DNA of 6,443 nucleotides. It comes from an uncultured Prevotellaceae bacterium (GTDB lineage Bacteria; Bacteroidota; Bacteroidia; Bacteroidales; Bacteroidaceae). Each line of letters begins with the position of its first letter. Position 1 is the stretch's first letter. Both the position numbers and the translations under genes were made by a program. The notes under the pieces are model-generated. The model was not told where the DNA came from, did no database searches, and was given only the letters and a program-made list of their open reading frames with translations. The stretch covers positions 1 through 6,443 of the forward strand of contig CAMHPM010000095.1 of the NCBI GenBank assembly GCA_946187025.1, in the 5' to 3' direction. Positions 1 through 6,443 of the stretch are shown piece after piece.

Positions 1-2578
1 CTTCTACCCCAACTACCGGCAGGCACTCATCCACACACGGCGCAACGCCGAAGAAGCCCGCACAGCACTGGGGCAGACATTCATAAACCACACCGATACC
101 TTCGGACTCACCCCCGACATGTTCGTGCGCGGCATCAAGGGCGTATATGCCTATTTTCCAAAAGTGGCAGAGGGCAAACCACCGAAAGACCTGCCCAAGG
201 CACTGCGCGACGACCCCAACGCACCATGGCTGAAAGACCCGGAGCTCGACAACCGACATGCCACATTCTTCCGCCAGCTCATAGCCGAAGACCAACAGCT
301 GCGACGCACACTGGCCACCGTGGGTGCCAAGCTGAAACACACCAATCAGATGCAACTGCTGAGCAAGGTGGACGACACACTGCGCCAGCAAAACGAAGAG
401 CACAACCGGTTCATACTGGCCGACACCGCACACCGGCTCCACGAAATCATGAGCGACACCGACGTGCCGTTCGTCATGGAGAAAGCAGCAGCACAGTTCC
501 GCTACATCATGATCGACGAGTTTCAGGACACGAGCGAACTACAGTGGATGAACTTCCAGCCACTCATCAGCGAATGCCTGGCCAACGGATGCCGCTGCAT
601 CATCGTGGGCGACGTGAAGCAAAGCATCTACCGATGGCGCAACAGCGACTGGAGCATACTCAACAACATCGACCGCACATCGCAATTCAGTCACTTGGTC
701 GATGAAGCCGACATGCGACGCGCACTCGACACCAACCACCGAAGCGCAGGAAACGTAGTGGAATTCAACAACCGATTCTTCCGCCAGGCAAGCCACGACC
801 TACAGACACATTTCGAGACCGAATTCAACAAACCGCTCGGAAGCACCACCGACATACAGGCGGCATACGCCGAACTGGAACAGAAGGTAGAGCCAGACAA
901 ACAGGGATACGGCTATGTCAACATCACAGAAATCACCGACGAAGAAGAAGGACAAGCCACCGGCACAGAGGAAGAGCCGGCCGACGAAATGCTCAGCTAC
1001 ATAGAGCAGACCATCATCCACCTCACCCGCGACTGCAACATAAGCTACAACGACATAGCCATACTGACACGTCACAACGCCGAGTTGCGCACCATAACCC
1101 AATACCTGCAGCAACACATACCCGACATACAAATCGTCAGCAGCGAGGCATTCCAGCTCGACCAGTCGGAAGCCGTCAACCTCATCATCATGGCATTGCA
1201 GGCATTGGCCGGGAGCGACAGCAAGCTCGCCACATTCCATCTCGGCACACTGGCATGGAAATACCAGTCAGTCATCGTCGGCAACCACTCGGCCGACCTC
1301 TCATCCTACTTCGAGACAACCGCCGGCCAGCTGGCATCGATGCTGCCCGAAGAGTTTGTCGGGAGCATCGGCGAGTTGCAGATGACTCCGCTACACAAAC
1401 TCTGCGAACGCATATACGACATGTTCCACCTCGACACCATCGACGGACAGGCGGCTTACATGTTCACATTCTTCGACGAGCTGTCGGCATTCGTCAACGA
1501 CAAGACGGCCGACATCGACTCCTTCCTGCAATACTGGGACGACACGCTGTCGAAGAAAACCATACCCGCCGAAGGGGCCGAAGGTGTGCAGATGCTCACC
1601 ATCCACCGCTCCAAAGGGTTGGAATTCCACACCGTCATCGTGCCCTACTGCAACTGGAAGATGGGCGGCAAGCCGGCAGAAGTGCTGTGGTGCCGTAACA
1701 ACACGCCCGACGGCGAACTGCCGGTCATACCGGTGGCATTCGCCAAGACACTGAGCGACACCGACTTCAGTGCCGACTACGAAGACGAACAGCTGAGAAA
1801 CTATGTAGATAACCTCAACCTGATGTATGTGGCATTCACCCGTGCAGCCAACAACCTCATCGTCCTGACACGCAAGCCAAAGACCGACGAATACTCCACC
1901 TACGACATCCTGGCCGGAGCCATCAGGCAGATGAACCCGCCGTCGGTAGAGCCGGCCGGCAACGAAGCCATCGACTACACCGTCGGCCGACCACATCCAC
2001 ACACCGACACCACGCCGACGGCAAGCACAGGCATCGTGGTTGACTTCCACACAGGTGGCATCAACGCACAATTCCGCCAGTCGAACGCATCGAAAGACTT
2101 CACCTTCGACCCCGATTCGCCCGAGTCGGAACGGCAGACATACATCAAGCGCGGACTCGTCGTACACAAAGTGTTTGAAACCATACACACAGCGTCCGAC
2201 ATACCACTGGCCATGCGCCAGCTCGAGCAACAGGGCGTGGTGGCCGACACCGCATTCCGTGCAGAAATCGAAGCCGAGATAAGCAAGGCGATGAAGAACC
2301 CCGAAGTGAGCCGATGGTTCGACCCTGGCTGGACAGTGATGAACGAGAGCAGCATCATCGTGCGCGACAAAGACGGCAACATAACCACCCAGCGACCCGA
2401 CCGCGTGATATACAACGACCACGAAACCATCGTTATCGACTACAAGACCGGACGCCCGGCCAACGACCACTGCAAGCAGGTGGCAGCCTACATGAACCTG
2501 CTCAGGCAGATGGGCATGAAGAACGTGAAGGGATATATATGGTATATGCGCTCGGGTGAAATTAAAGACGTGACTTAG
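1..2578 (+). CDS. addA: AddA-like helicase-nuclease (UvrD/RecB type), 5' end outside window
   Basis: This is the motor and nuclease subunit of an AddAB-type complex, which unwinds and resects double-strand DNA ends in the cytoplasm to load recombinase. The frame is open from base 2, giving 858 residues. The Walker A region lies upstream of the window, so the first ATG (119) is not the true start. Visible SF1 motifs in window numbering are motif II DEFQDT (D172-E173), motif III GDVKQSIYRWR (D204, Q207), motif IV NHRS (R247), motif V TIHRSKGLEF (533-542) and motif VI YVAFTRA (R614). An acidic stretch lies at about 310-330. A proline/threonine/histidine-rich linker near 660 leads to a C-terminal RecB-like nuclease with H722, D800, D813 and K815 (IDYKTG), then Q826 and Y830 (QVAAY). 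All catalytic residues that can be checked are present. The stop is one base before addB, so the two are probably co-transcribed and translationally coupled. RecB is the main alternative, but the paired neighbour fits AddAB. Confidence 0.93.
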   Translation, partial: FYPNYRQALIHTRRNAEEARTALGQTFINHTDTFGLTPDMFVRGIKGVYAYFPKVAEGKPPKDLPKALRDDPNAPWLKDPELDNRHATFFRQLIAEDQQLRRTLATVGAKLKHTNQMQLLSKVDDTLRQQNEEHNRFILADTAHRLHEIMSDTDVPFVMEKAAAQFRYIMIDEFQDTSELQWMNFQPLISECLANGCRCIIVGDVKQSIYRWRNSDWSILNNIDRTSQFSHLVDEADMRRALDTNHRSAGNVVEFNNRFFRQASHDLQTHFETEFNKPLGSTTDIQAAYAELEQKVEPDKQGYGYVNITEITDEEEGQATGTEEEPADEMLSYIEQTIIHLTRDCNISYNDIAILTRHNAELRTITQYLQQHIPDIQIVSSEAFQLDQSEAVNLIIMALQALAGSDSKLATFHLGTLAWKYQSVIVGNHSADLSSYFETTAGQLASMLPEEFVGSIGELQMTPLHKLCERIYDMFHLDTIDGQAAYMFTFFDELSAFVNDKTADIDSFLQYWDDTLSKKTIPAEGAEGVQMLTIHRSKGLEFHTVIVPYCNWKMGGKPAEVLWCRNNTPDGELPVIPVAFAKTLSDTDFSADYEDEQLRNYVDNLNLMYVAFTRAANNLIVLTRKPKTDEYSTYDILAGAIRQMNPPSVEPAGNEAIDYTVGRPHPHTDTTPTASTGIVVDFHTGGINAQFRQSNASKDFTFDPDSPESERQTYIKRGLVVHKVFETIHTASDIPLAMRQLEQQGVVADTAFRAEIEAEISKAMKNPEVSRWFDPGWTVMNESSIIVRDKDGNITTQRPDRVIYNDHETIVIDYKTGRPANDHCKQVAAYMNLLRQMGMKNVKGYIWYMRSGEIKDVT

Positions 2579-2579
2579 C

Positions 2580-5486
2580 ATGGAATTCCTCAACATAGTA
2601 GCAACCGACATAATCCGACGCATCGACAGCGGACAGTACGGACAGATGAAAGACCTCACCATCGTCTTTCCCAACAAGCGTGCCAGCCTCTTCTTCAACC
2701 AGTATCTGGCCCAGCACGCCCAGCCGCCTATATGGGCACCGCGCTACACCACCATCAGCGAGATGTTCCTGTCGATGAGCCGGCTCACCGTGGCCGACCC
2801 CGCACTGCTCATCTTCTATCTCTACAAAGCCTATCTGGCCGAAACAGGCGAGGACGAGAGCTTCGACCACTTCTATTCGTGGGGCGAAGTGTTGCTGAGC
2901 GACTTCGACGACATCGACTCTGCCATGGTCGATGCACAGAAACTGTTCATCAACATATCCGACCTCGAACAGCTCACACGCTTCGACTACATCGACCACG
3001 AGCAGGAAGAAGCCATACGCAAACTGTTCGAGAGCTTCAACATAAAAAGCGTAACACAACTGCAGGAGCGATATCTGCGCATGTGGAAAGCCATGCCACG
3101 CATCTACCGGCGGTTCAGGCAGATGCTTACAGAACAGGGCTACGCCTATCCGGGCATGATGAAACGCGACGTGATCGAACATCTCGACCTCACGGCTTCA
3201 CACCTGGATGGCGGAACATACGCCGTGGTGGGATTCAACGTGCTCAATGAAACCGAGCGACAACTATTCCTCCACCTCCGACGCACACATCAGGCATTGT
3301 TCTACTGGGACTACGACGAGGCTTTCACCTCCAATCCCGACATGGAGGCCGGCATGTTCATAAGCGACAACATAAAGCTGTTTGGCAACAGCCTCGCCAA
3401 CCATCCCGAACTGTTCCGTAACCTGAAGGACGGTAAGAAAAACATACGATTCGTGGCTTCATCGACCGACTCCGCACAATGCAGCTATGCAGGCGCATGG
3501 CTGGCCGACACCCTCGACACCACCCAACCGCTCAACAAGACCGCCGTGGTGTTGTGCGACGAGAGTCTGCTGCCATCGGTACTCAACACCATTCCGCCTA
3601 CCTACGACGGACATCACGCCACACAGCTCAACATCACCATGGGCTACCCGCTGGGACAGACACCGGTCGTGGGATTCATCATGGCAGTGCTCGAACTCAT
3701 CTACCGCGGATGGCGAGGTGCCACACAACACTCGGGTGCCAAATGGCGATACACCTATGCCGAGCGCGTGCTCCGACATCCATACACACTGCTCATGGCC
3801 AAAGACGATGCCACACGCATCATCATCCGCTGCAAGCAGCAGAACCTCACCTACCCCGACGCATCGCTCTTCGATACCGGCACATTCATCTCACGCATCT
3901 TCCAGCCGCCACATGCCGACATGGTTGCCGACCTCGAACACCTCGGCACCTTGCTCCAGACAATAGCCATGCACACCGACGATGTGCTCTACACTGAAAG
4001 TATCTACACCGCCTACACCACCATAAACCGATTCTGCCGCCTCATGCGCGACGACGGACTCCAGTTTGCCTCGCCCGACACCCTGCTCCGACTCATGCGG
4101 CAGGCCCTGTCGGCACGCTCCGTCGCCTTCCACGGCGAACCGGCAGTGGGTGTGCAGCTGATGGGAATACTCGAGACACGAAACCTCGACTTCGACAACA
4201 TCATCATGCTCTCGACCAACGAAGGCATGTTGCCACGCCAGTCGCATTCAACATCGTTCATCCTCAACTTCCTGCGCGAAGCAAACGGCATGACCACCAC
4301 CCGCCGGCGCATCGCCCTCTATGCCTACTACTTCTACCGACTCATCTCCCGCGCCACCAACATCACACTCGTATATAACAACTCGACCGACGGACTCCAC
4401 CGTGGTGAGATGAGCCGTTTCATGATGCAGCTGAAATACGAAGGTGGAGCTGTGGCCGGCAGCGAAATCATAGCTACGGCACGGCAAGACGAAGGCAAAC
4501 GGACGGCCGCCACACTCGTGGCTCACACCACCGCACACACCGAGCCCATCACGTCACTCTCGCCATCGGCCATCAACACCTACCTCGACTGCAAACTCAG
4601 GTTCTACCTGCAACACATCTGCCACTTCAGCGAAGACGACGAAGTGAGCGAAGACGTGGCCGACAACACCTTCGGCAGCATCTTCCACAACGCCATGGAG
4701 CGGTTCTACGCCACACGCCTCGGCCGCCCTCTCAACCCACACGACTTCCACATATCCACAGGCGGATTCGGCCGCGACCACGACACCGCCTACACCATAC
4801 GCCGGCTCGTTGACCAGGCTTTTGCCAAAGAGCTGTTCAACAAAACAGAAGAGGACATAGCAGCCGACCGCTACACCCTCGACCTCAGCGGCACGCAGCT
4901 GCTCAACCACGAAGTGATATGCCGCTACGTATATAAACAGCTCATGGCCGACATGCAGCTCACACCGCTCACCATCCTGGCCACCGAGCAAAAGCTCTAC
5001 CACCAGTTTGCCTACACCGACATCCACGGTCGCCGGGCAAGCGTCAACATCGGCGGCATCATCGACCGCGAAGACATCTGCACCATCGACGGCAACCAGC
5101 TGCATCGCATCGTCGATTACAAGACATCGGTGCGTGCAAAGACTGCCGGCAGCATAGCCGACCTCTTCGACCGCACACTGCCGTCGCGCAGCTCACACAT
5201 ATTCCAGACATTCTACTACTGCGAAGTCATGCTCGCACACCTCGCCGACCCCACCACACCGCTCTCGCCGGCACTGCTCTACATCAAACAGGCACAAGAC
5301 CCACGACAGGCAGCAGTGAAGATAGGCGGCGAACCGATAACCGACTACCGCCTGCAGTGTCACGACGAGTTTGCAGCACGCCTCAGCACCTTGCTGGCCG
5401 AAATGCTCGACCCTTCCAACCCGTTCGAAGCCAACACCGACGACACCCACTGCACCTTCTGCCCGTTCAAATCGCTGTGTAAGTAA
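2580..5486 (+). CDS. addB: AddB-like PD-(D/E)XK nuclease subunit with iron-sulfur cluster motif
   Basis: This 968-residue protein is the likely second subunit of the AddAB resection complex. The N-terminal part is a degenerate helicase fold. It has no Walker A; the IVFPNKRASLFF segment (about 29-40) matches the strand and helix after it, and VQLMGILETRNLDFDNIIML (about 523-542) resembles motif V. It is therefore probably not an ATPase. The C-terminal nuclease is intact: H703 (FGSIFH), D829 (GGIIDRE), D846 and K848 (VDYKTS), and Q876 with following tyrosines. C671 (YLDCKLRFYL) plus C958-x2-C961-x5-C967 at the extreme C terminus match the four-cysteine 4Fe-4S pattern known from Bacillus AddB, a fold that pins the nuclease domain. 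The ATG is one base after the upstream stop and has no Shine-Dalgarno, consistent with coupling and with weak SD use in Bacteroidota. No better in-frame start is visible. Database entries for Bacteroidota homologues often read only PD-(D/E)XK nuclease family protein. Confidence 0.93.
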   Translation: MEFLNIVATDIIRRIDSGQYGQMKDLTIVFPNKRASLFFNQYLAQHAQPPIWAPRYTTISEMFLSMSRLTVADPALLIFYLYKAYLAETGEDESFDHFYSWGEVLLSDFDDIDSAMVDAQKLFINISDLEQLTRFDYIDHEQEEAIRKLFESFNIKSVTQLQERYLRMWKAMPRIYRRFRQMLTEQGYAYPGMMKRDVIEHLDLTASHLDGGTYAVVGFNVLNETERQLFLHLRRTHQALFYWDYDEAFTSNPDMEAGMFISDNIKLFGNSLANHPELFRNLKDGKKNIRFVASSTDSAQCSYAGAWLADTLDTTQPLNKTAVVLCDESLLPSVLNTIPPTYDGHHATQLNITMGYPLGQTPVVGFIMAVLELIYRGWRGATQHSGAKWRYTYAERVLRHPYTLLMAKDDATRIIIRCKQQNLTYPDASLFDTGTFISRIFQPPHADMVADLEHLGTLLQTIAMHTDDVLYTESIYTAYTTINRFCRLMRDDGLQFASPDTLLRLMRQALSARSVAFHGEPAVGVQLMGILETRNLDFDNIIMLSTNEGMLPRQSHSTSFILNFLREANGMTTTRRRIALYAYYFYRLISRATNITLVYNNSTDGLHRGEMSRFMMQLKYEGGAVAGSEIIATARQDEGKRTAATLVAHTTAHTEPITSLSPSAINTYLDCKLRFYLQHICHFSEDDEVSEDVADNTFGSIFHNAMERFYATRLGRPLNPHDFHISTGGFGRDHDTAYTIRRLVDQAFAKELFNKTEEDIAADRYTLDLSGTQLLNHEVICRYVYKQLMADMQLTPLTILATEQKLYHQFAYTDIHGRRASVNIGGIIDREDICTIDGNQLHRIVDYKTSVRAKTAGSIADLFDRTLPSRSSHIFQTFYYCEVMLAHLADPTTPLSPALLYIKQAQDPRQAAVKIGGEPITDYRLQCHDEFAARLSTLLAEMLDPSNPFEANTDDTHCTFCPFKSLCK

Positions 5487-5492
5487 ATCAGG

Positions 5493-5530
5493 CAGGCGAA
5501 TCCTGTTAGGGATTAGGCAGACTTCGCCTG
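5493..5530. other. Inverted repeat just after the addB stop
   Basis: An 8-bp perfect inverted repeat, CAGGCGAA (5493-5500) and TTCGCCTG (5523-5530), begins 6 bases after the addB stop. A shorter competing repeat, AATCC (5499-5503) and GGATT (5510-5514), is nested in it. It could form a stem at the 3' end of the addAB transcript. The following bases (TTAGCTCTTAACT) lack a real U-run, so it is a poor intrinsic terminator. A role in 3'-end protection, or chance, are both possible. Confidence 0.5.
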
Positions 5531-5550
5531 TTAGCTCTTAACTGCCGAAC

Positions 5551-5676
5551 GGCCTAATTTTCAATTTGCACGCAGTACATCTGATAAATCTGTTTAATCA
5601 CCGCAAAGCGGTATGTTGAAAAAACAAGTTCCCTGTGGGAACGATTTAACAGATTAATCAGATTTCACATCCGCAG
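5551..5676. repeat. Repeat unit 1, best-folding copy
   Basis: The left arm is 5579-5599, hairpin A 5600-5612 (5-bp stem, AAA loop), the linker 5613-5627, hairpin B 5628-5642 (perfect 6-bp stem, TGT loop) and the right arm 5643-5663. The arms pair at 19 of 21 positions. It shares the leading variant TTGCACGCAGTAC with unit 2. Confidence 0.93.
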
Positions 5677-5802
5677 GGCCTAATTTTCAATTTGCACGCA
5701 GTACATCTGATTAATCTGATAAATCACCGCAAAGCGATATGTTGAAAAAACAAGTTCCTTGTGGGAACGATTTAACAGATTTATCAGATTTCTCATCCGC
5801 AG
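5677..5802. repeat. Repeat unit 2, with changed arms
   Basis: The left arm is 5705-5725 and the right arm 5769-5789. Hairpin A has one substitution (GCGGT to GCGAT) that breaks a pair. Hairpin B has CCC to CCT, which becomes a G-T wobble. Both arms differ from unit 1: position 8 of the left arm is T instead of A, and its partner in the right arm is also T instead of A, so a mismatch is kept. The leading variant is the same as in unit 1. Confidence 0.92.
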
Positions 5803-5928
5803 GGCCTAATTTTCAATCTTCACGAACGCATCTGATAAATCTGTTTAATCACCGCAAAGCGGTATGTTGAAAAAAACAAGTTCCTTGTGGGAACGATTTA
5901 ACAGATTAATCAGATTTTCCATCCGCAG
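5803..5928. repeat. Repeat unit 3, second leading variant
   Basis: The left arm is 5830-5850 and the right arm 5895-5915. The leading segment reads CTTCACGAACGC, one base shorter than in units 1 and 2, while the A-run of the linker is one base longer (seven A), so the 126-bp period is kept. Hairpin A is intact and hairpin B has the wobble seen in unit 2. Confidence 0.92.
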
Positions 5929-6054
5929 GGCCTAATTTTCAATCTTCACGAACGCATCTGATAAATCTGTTTAATCACCGCAAAGCGGTATGTTGAAAAA
6001 AACAAGTTCACTGTGGGATCGATTTAACAGATTAATCAGATTTCCCACCCGCAG
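5929..6054. repeat. Repeat unit 4, distal copy with damaged hairpin B
   Basis: The left arm is 5956-5976 and the right arm 6021-6041. The leading variant and seven-A linker match unit 3. Hairpin B (6006-6020) reads GTTCACTGTGGGATC, which has two mispairs, so this stem is probably lost. Hairpin A and both long arms are intact. The repeat stops after GCAGGGC at about 6057. Confidence 0.92.
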
Positions 6055-6133
6055 GGCTCTGCGACACTTTGCAGTGTTATGACACTCTCACAATGATTCC
6101 CCTTTTCTTTCTTTGCGTTCATTTTTTTTTCAA
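6055..6133. other. Non-coding stretch with a small stem and a pyrimidine tract
   Basis: No gene is seen here. It holds a small inverted repeat, ACACT-TTGC-AGTGT (6064-6077), then a pyrimidine-rich tract that ends in nine T (6122-6130). The T-run lies about 45 bases after the small stem, so the pair is not a standard intrinsic terminator, although the run could still weaken plus-strand transcripts coming out of the repeat array. Confidence 0.45.
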
Positions 6134-6135
6134 TG

Positions 6136-6148
6136 TGCGCGAAGCGCA
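6136..6148. other. Small GC-rich hairpin TGCGC-GAA-GCGCA
   Basis: A perfect 5-bp stem (6136-6140 and 6144-6148) closes a GAA loop, and a G-T wobble plus one T-A pair can extend it by two. It lies immediately beyond the presumed terminator of the minus-strand peptide gene, so it may be a secondary 3' structure. On neither strand is it followed by a T-run. Confidence 0.5.
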
Positions 6149-6191
6149 TAAAAGCAAGCCCCTGCCTTGAATTTCCATTCAGGCAGGGGCT
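6148..6191 (-). terminator. Probable intrinsic terminator of the minus-strand peptide gene
   Basis: A perfect 11-bp inverted repeat, AGCCCCTGCCT (6157-6167) and AGGCAGGGGCT (6181-6191), encloses a 13-base loop. An alternative pairing with one bulged T adds TGAA/TTCA and tightens the loop. Read on the minus strand, the stem is followed by TGCTTTTATG, a short but T-rich tail; on the plus strand it is followed by CTCTCTGGCC. The direction therefore fits termination of the 51-codon gene, whose stop lies about 87 bases upstream. It might also act as a barrier to read-through from addAB. Confidence 0.75.
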
Positions 6192-6260
6192 CTCTGGCCG
6201 TAAAACAAACAATTAAATTCAAATGAAAACTTTAGAAATAATAATCTTTAAACCGGCCAT

Positions 6261-6268
6261 TATCTTTG
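6261..6268 (+). promoter_or_regulatory. Bacteroidota-type -7 box TATCTTTG, plus strand
   Basis: TATCTTTG is an exact match to the TAnnTTTG -7 element of Bacteroidota housekeeping promoters and is followed by TAGGACATG. A transcript would start near 6274-6278, at the stop codon of the minus-strand peptide gene, and run antisense across it. No TTTG -33 box stands at the ideal distance; the nearest T-rich candidate is CTTTAG (6230-6235). The element may be real, may drive a gene beyond the right edge, or may be chance in AT-rich DNA. Confidence 0.4.
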
Positions 6269-6278
6269 TAGGACATGA

Positions 6279-6434
6279 TTAGTCCCAGAATCCGTCGTTC
6301 CAAACGTCACGCTCCTTGGTATCTGATGAGTAGCTACCTGAGTTTACGCGCTGAATGTCTATAGATGTCTCCAACATAGCAGTGCGAGCCTTCACAATTG
6401 TGATTTCTGTCTGTGGTTTGATATATTGTTTCAT
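6279..6434 (-). CDS. Small 51-residue Bacteroidales-type peptide, function unknown
   Basis: The minus-strand frame starts at ATG (6434-6432) and stops at TAA (6281-6279). It begins MKQYIKPQTEITIVK, passes through ARTAMLETS and ends in the aromatic, acidic tail DVWNDGFWD. From recall, Bacteroidales genomes carry many short genes starting MKKxYxxPxxxVxx, followed by a short aliphatic-serine segment and a variable tail with W and D; this fits, but the function is not established. There is no signal peptide or membrane segment. AAGG five bases before the ATG is a partial Shine-Dalgarno, cut by the window edge. The frame stays open three codons upstream, so a longer N terminus cannot be excluded, but the start fits the family. 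A 3' untranslated stretch of about 87 bases leads to a GC-rich stem-loop. The gene is convergent with addAB, and its codon use is more AT-rich than theirs. Confidence 0.65.
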   Translation of the reverse strand: MKQYIKPQTEITIVKARTAMLETSIDIQRVNSGSYSSDTKERDVWNDGFWD

Positions 6435-6443
6435 AATAGCCTT

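Larger units (their letters stand above)
5551..6054. repeat. Tandem array of four 126-bp units, each with a three-stem fold
   Basis: Four head-to-tail copies start at 5551, 5677, 5803 and 5929, and each is exactly 126 bp. Every unit starts GGCCTAATTTTCAAT and ends CCGCAG, except that the last copy is followed by unrelated sequence. Inside each unit lie a 21-bp left arm, a GC-rich mini-hairpin (ACCGC-AAA-GCGGT), an A-rich linker, a second mini-hairpin (GTTCCC-TGT-GGGAAC) and a 21-bp right arm that is the near-perfect reverse complement of the left arm. The arms abut the mini-hairpins directly, so the unit can fold as a Y-shaped or cruciform structure of about 85 bases, with about 41 bases between folds. 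The array is AT-rich, unlike the flanking genes, and sits between two convergent genes. It resembles REP/BIME-type or MITE-like intergenic repeats. There is no transposase and no spacer diversity, so it is neither an IS nor a CRISPR array. Confidence 0.95.

Noticed and set aside
1391..2698. A 435-residue open frame on the minus strand opposite the addA 3' end
   Set aside because: Its product is dominated by V, H, C and G in the pattern expected from the complement of a C-rich coding strand, it shows no recognisable domain, and it lies opposite well-conserved helicase and nuclease motifs of addA.
3479..3997. Long plus-strand frames inside addB, rich in R, H, T and P
   Set aside because: They are out-of-frame readings of the addB sequence with low-complexity composition and no start signals; addB has clear family motifs in its own frame.
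5558..5567. TCAATTTG in repeat units 1 and 2 as a -7 promoter box
   Set aside because: It misses the conserved A of TAnnTTTG, is lost in units 3 and 4, and has no upstream TTTG at a proper distance.
5551..6054. CRISPR array
   Set aside because: The whole 126-bp unit is conserved with no unique spacers, the unit is far longer than a CRISPR repeat, and no cas gene is present.
5551..6054. Insertion sequence
   Set aside because: There is no transposase frame; every frame through the array is short. The inverted arms are internal to each tandem unit and do not flank a coding region.
6131..6160. A possible decayed fifth repeat copy (GCGC-GAA-GCGCATA followed by CAAG)
   Set aside because: The order of a small hairpin followed by CAAG recalls the unit interior, but base identity is low, neither 21-bp arm is present, and the stem-loop that follows is better explained as a terminator.
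6223..6282. A 19-codon plus-strand frame beginning MKTLEIIIFK
   Set aside because: It is very short, has no Shine-Dalgarno, and overlaps both the candidate -7 box and the end of the better supported minus-strand gene.

Overview
The window looks like chromosome from a Bacteroidota genome, most likely order Bacteroidales and Prevotella-like. The reasons are a Bacteroidota-style AddA/AddB pair whose AddB lacks an N-terminal Walker A, no Shine-Dalgarno before addB, a TAnnTTTG-type promoter word near the right end, and a short MKxYxxP-type peptide gene of a kind common in Bacteroidales. The family names come from motif reading and recall; no database search was run.

Layout. Positions 1-2578 hold the 3' part of an addA-like helicase-nuclease gene that is open at the left edge. 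Positions 2580-5486 hold a complete addB-like gene one base downstream. Together they form an AddAB/RexAB-type double-strand-break end-resection operon. Both nuclease active sites look intact, and AddB has the four cysteines expected to hold a 4Fe-4S cluster. The coding strand is strongly C-rich over G, which is why many long but spurious antisense frames appear.

Positions 5487-6278 contain no convincing gene. They start with an inverted repeat just after addB (5493-5530). Next comes the most unusual element of the window, four head-to-tail copies of an AT-rich unit of exactly 126 bp (5551-6054). Each unit is predicted to fold as a long imperfect stem carrying two small hairpins. After the array come a pyrimidine-rich stretch with a run of nine T (6122-6130), a small hairpin, and a strong GC-rich stem-loop (6157-6191) that looks like the terminator of the gene entering from the right.

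Positions 6279-6434 on the minus strand encode a 51-residue peptide, convergent with addAB. A good TAnnTTTG match at 6261-6268 on the plus strand points into this small gene from its 3' side and could drive an antisense transcript.

The window therefore combines an ordinary DNA-repair operon with a repeat-rich convergent intergenic region. The repeat array and the possible antisense promoter are the parts worth a second look. I see no CRISPR array, insertion sequence, tRNA or rRNA.
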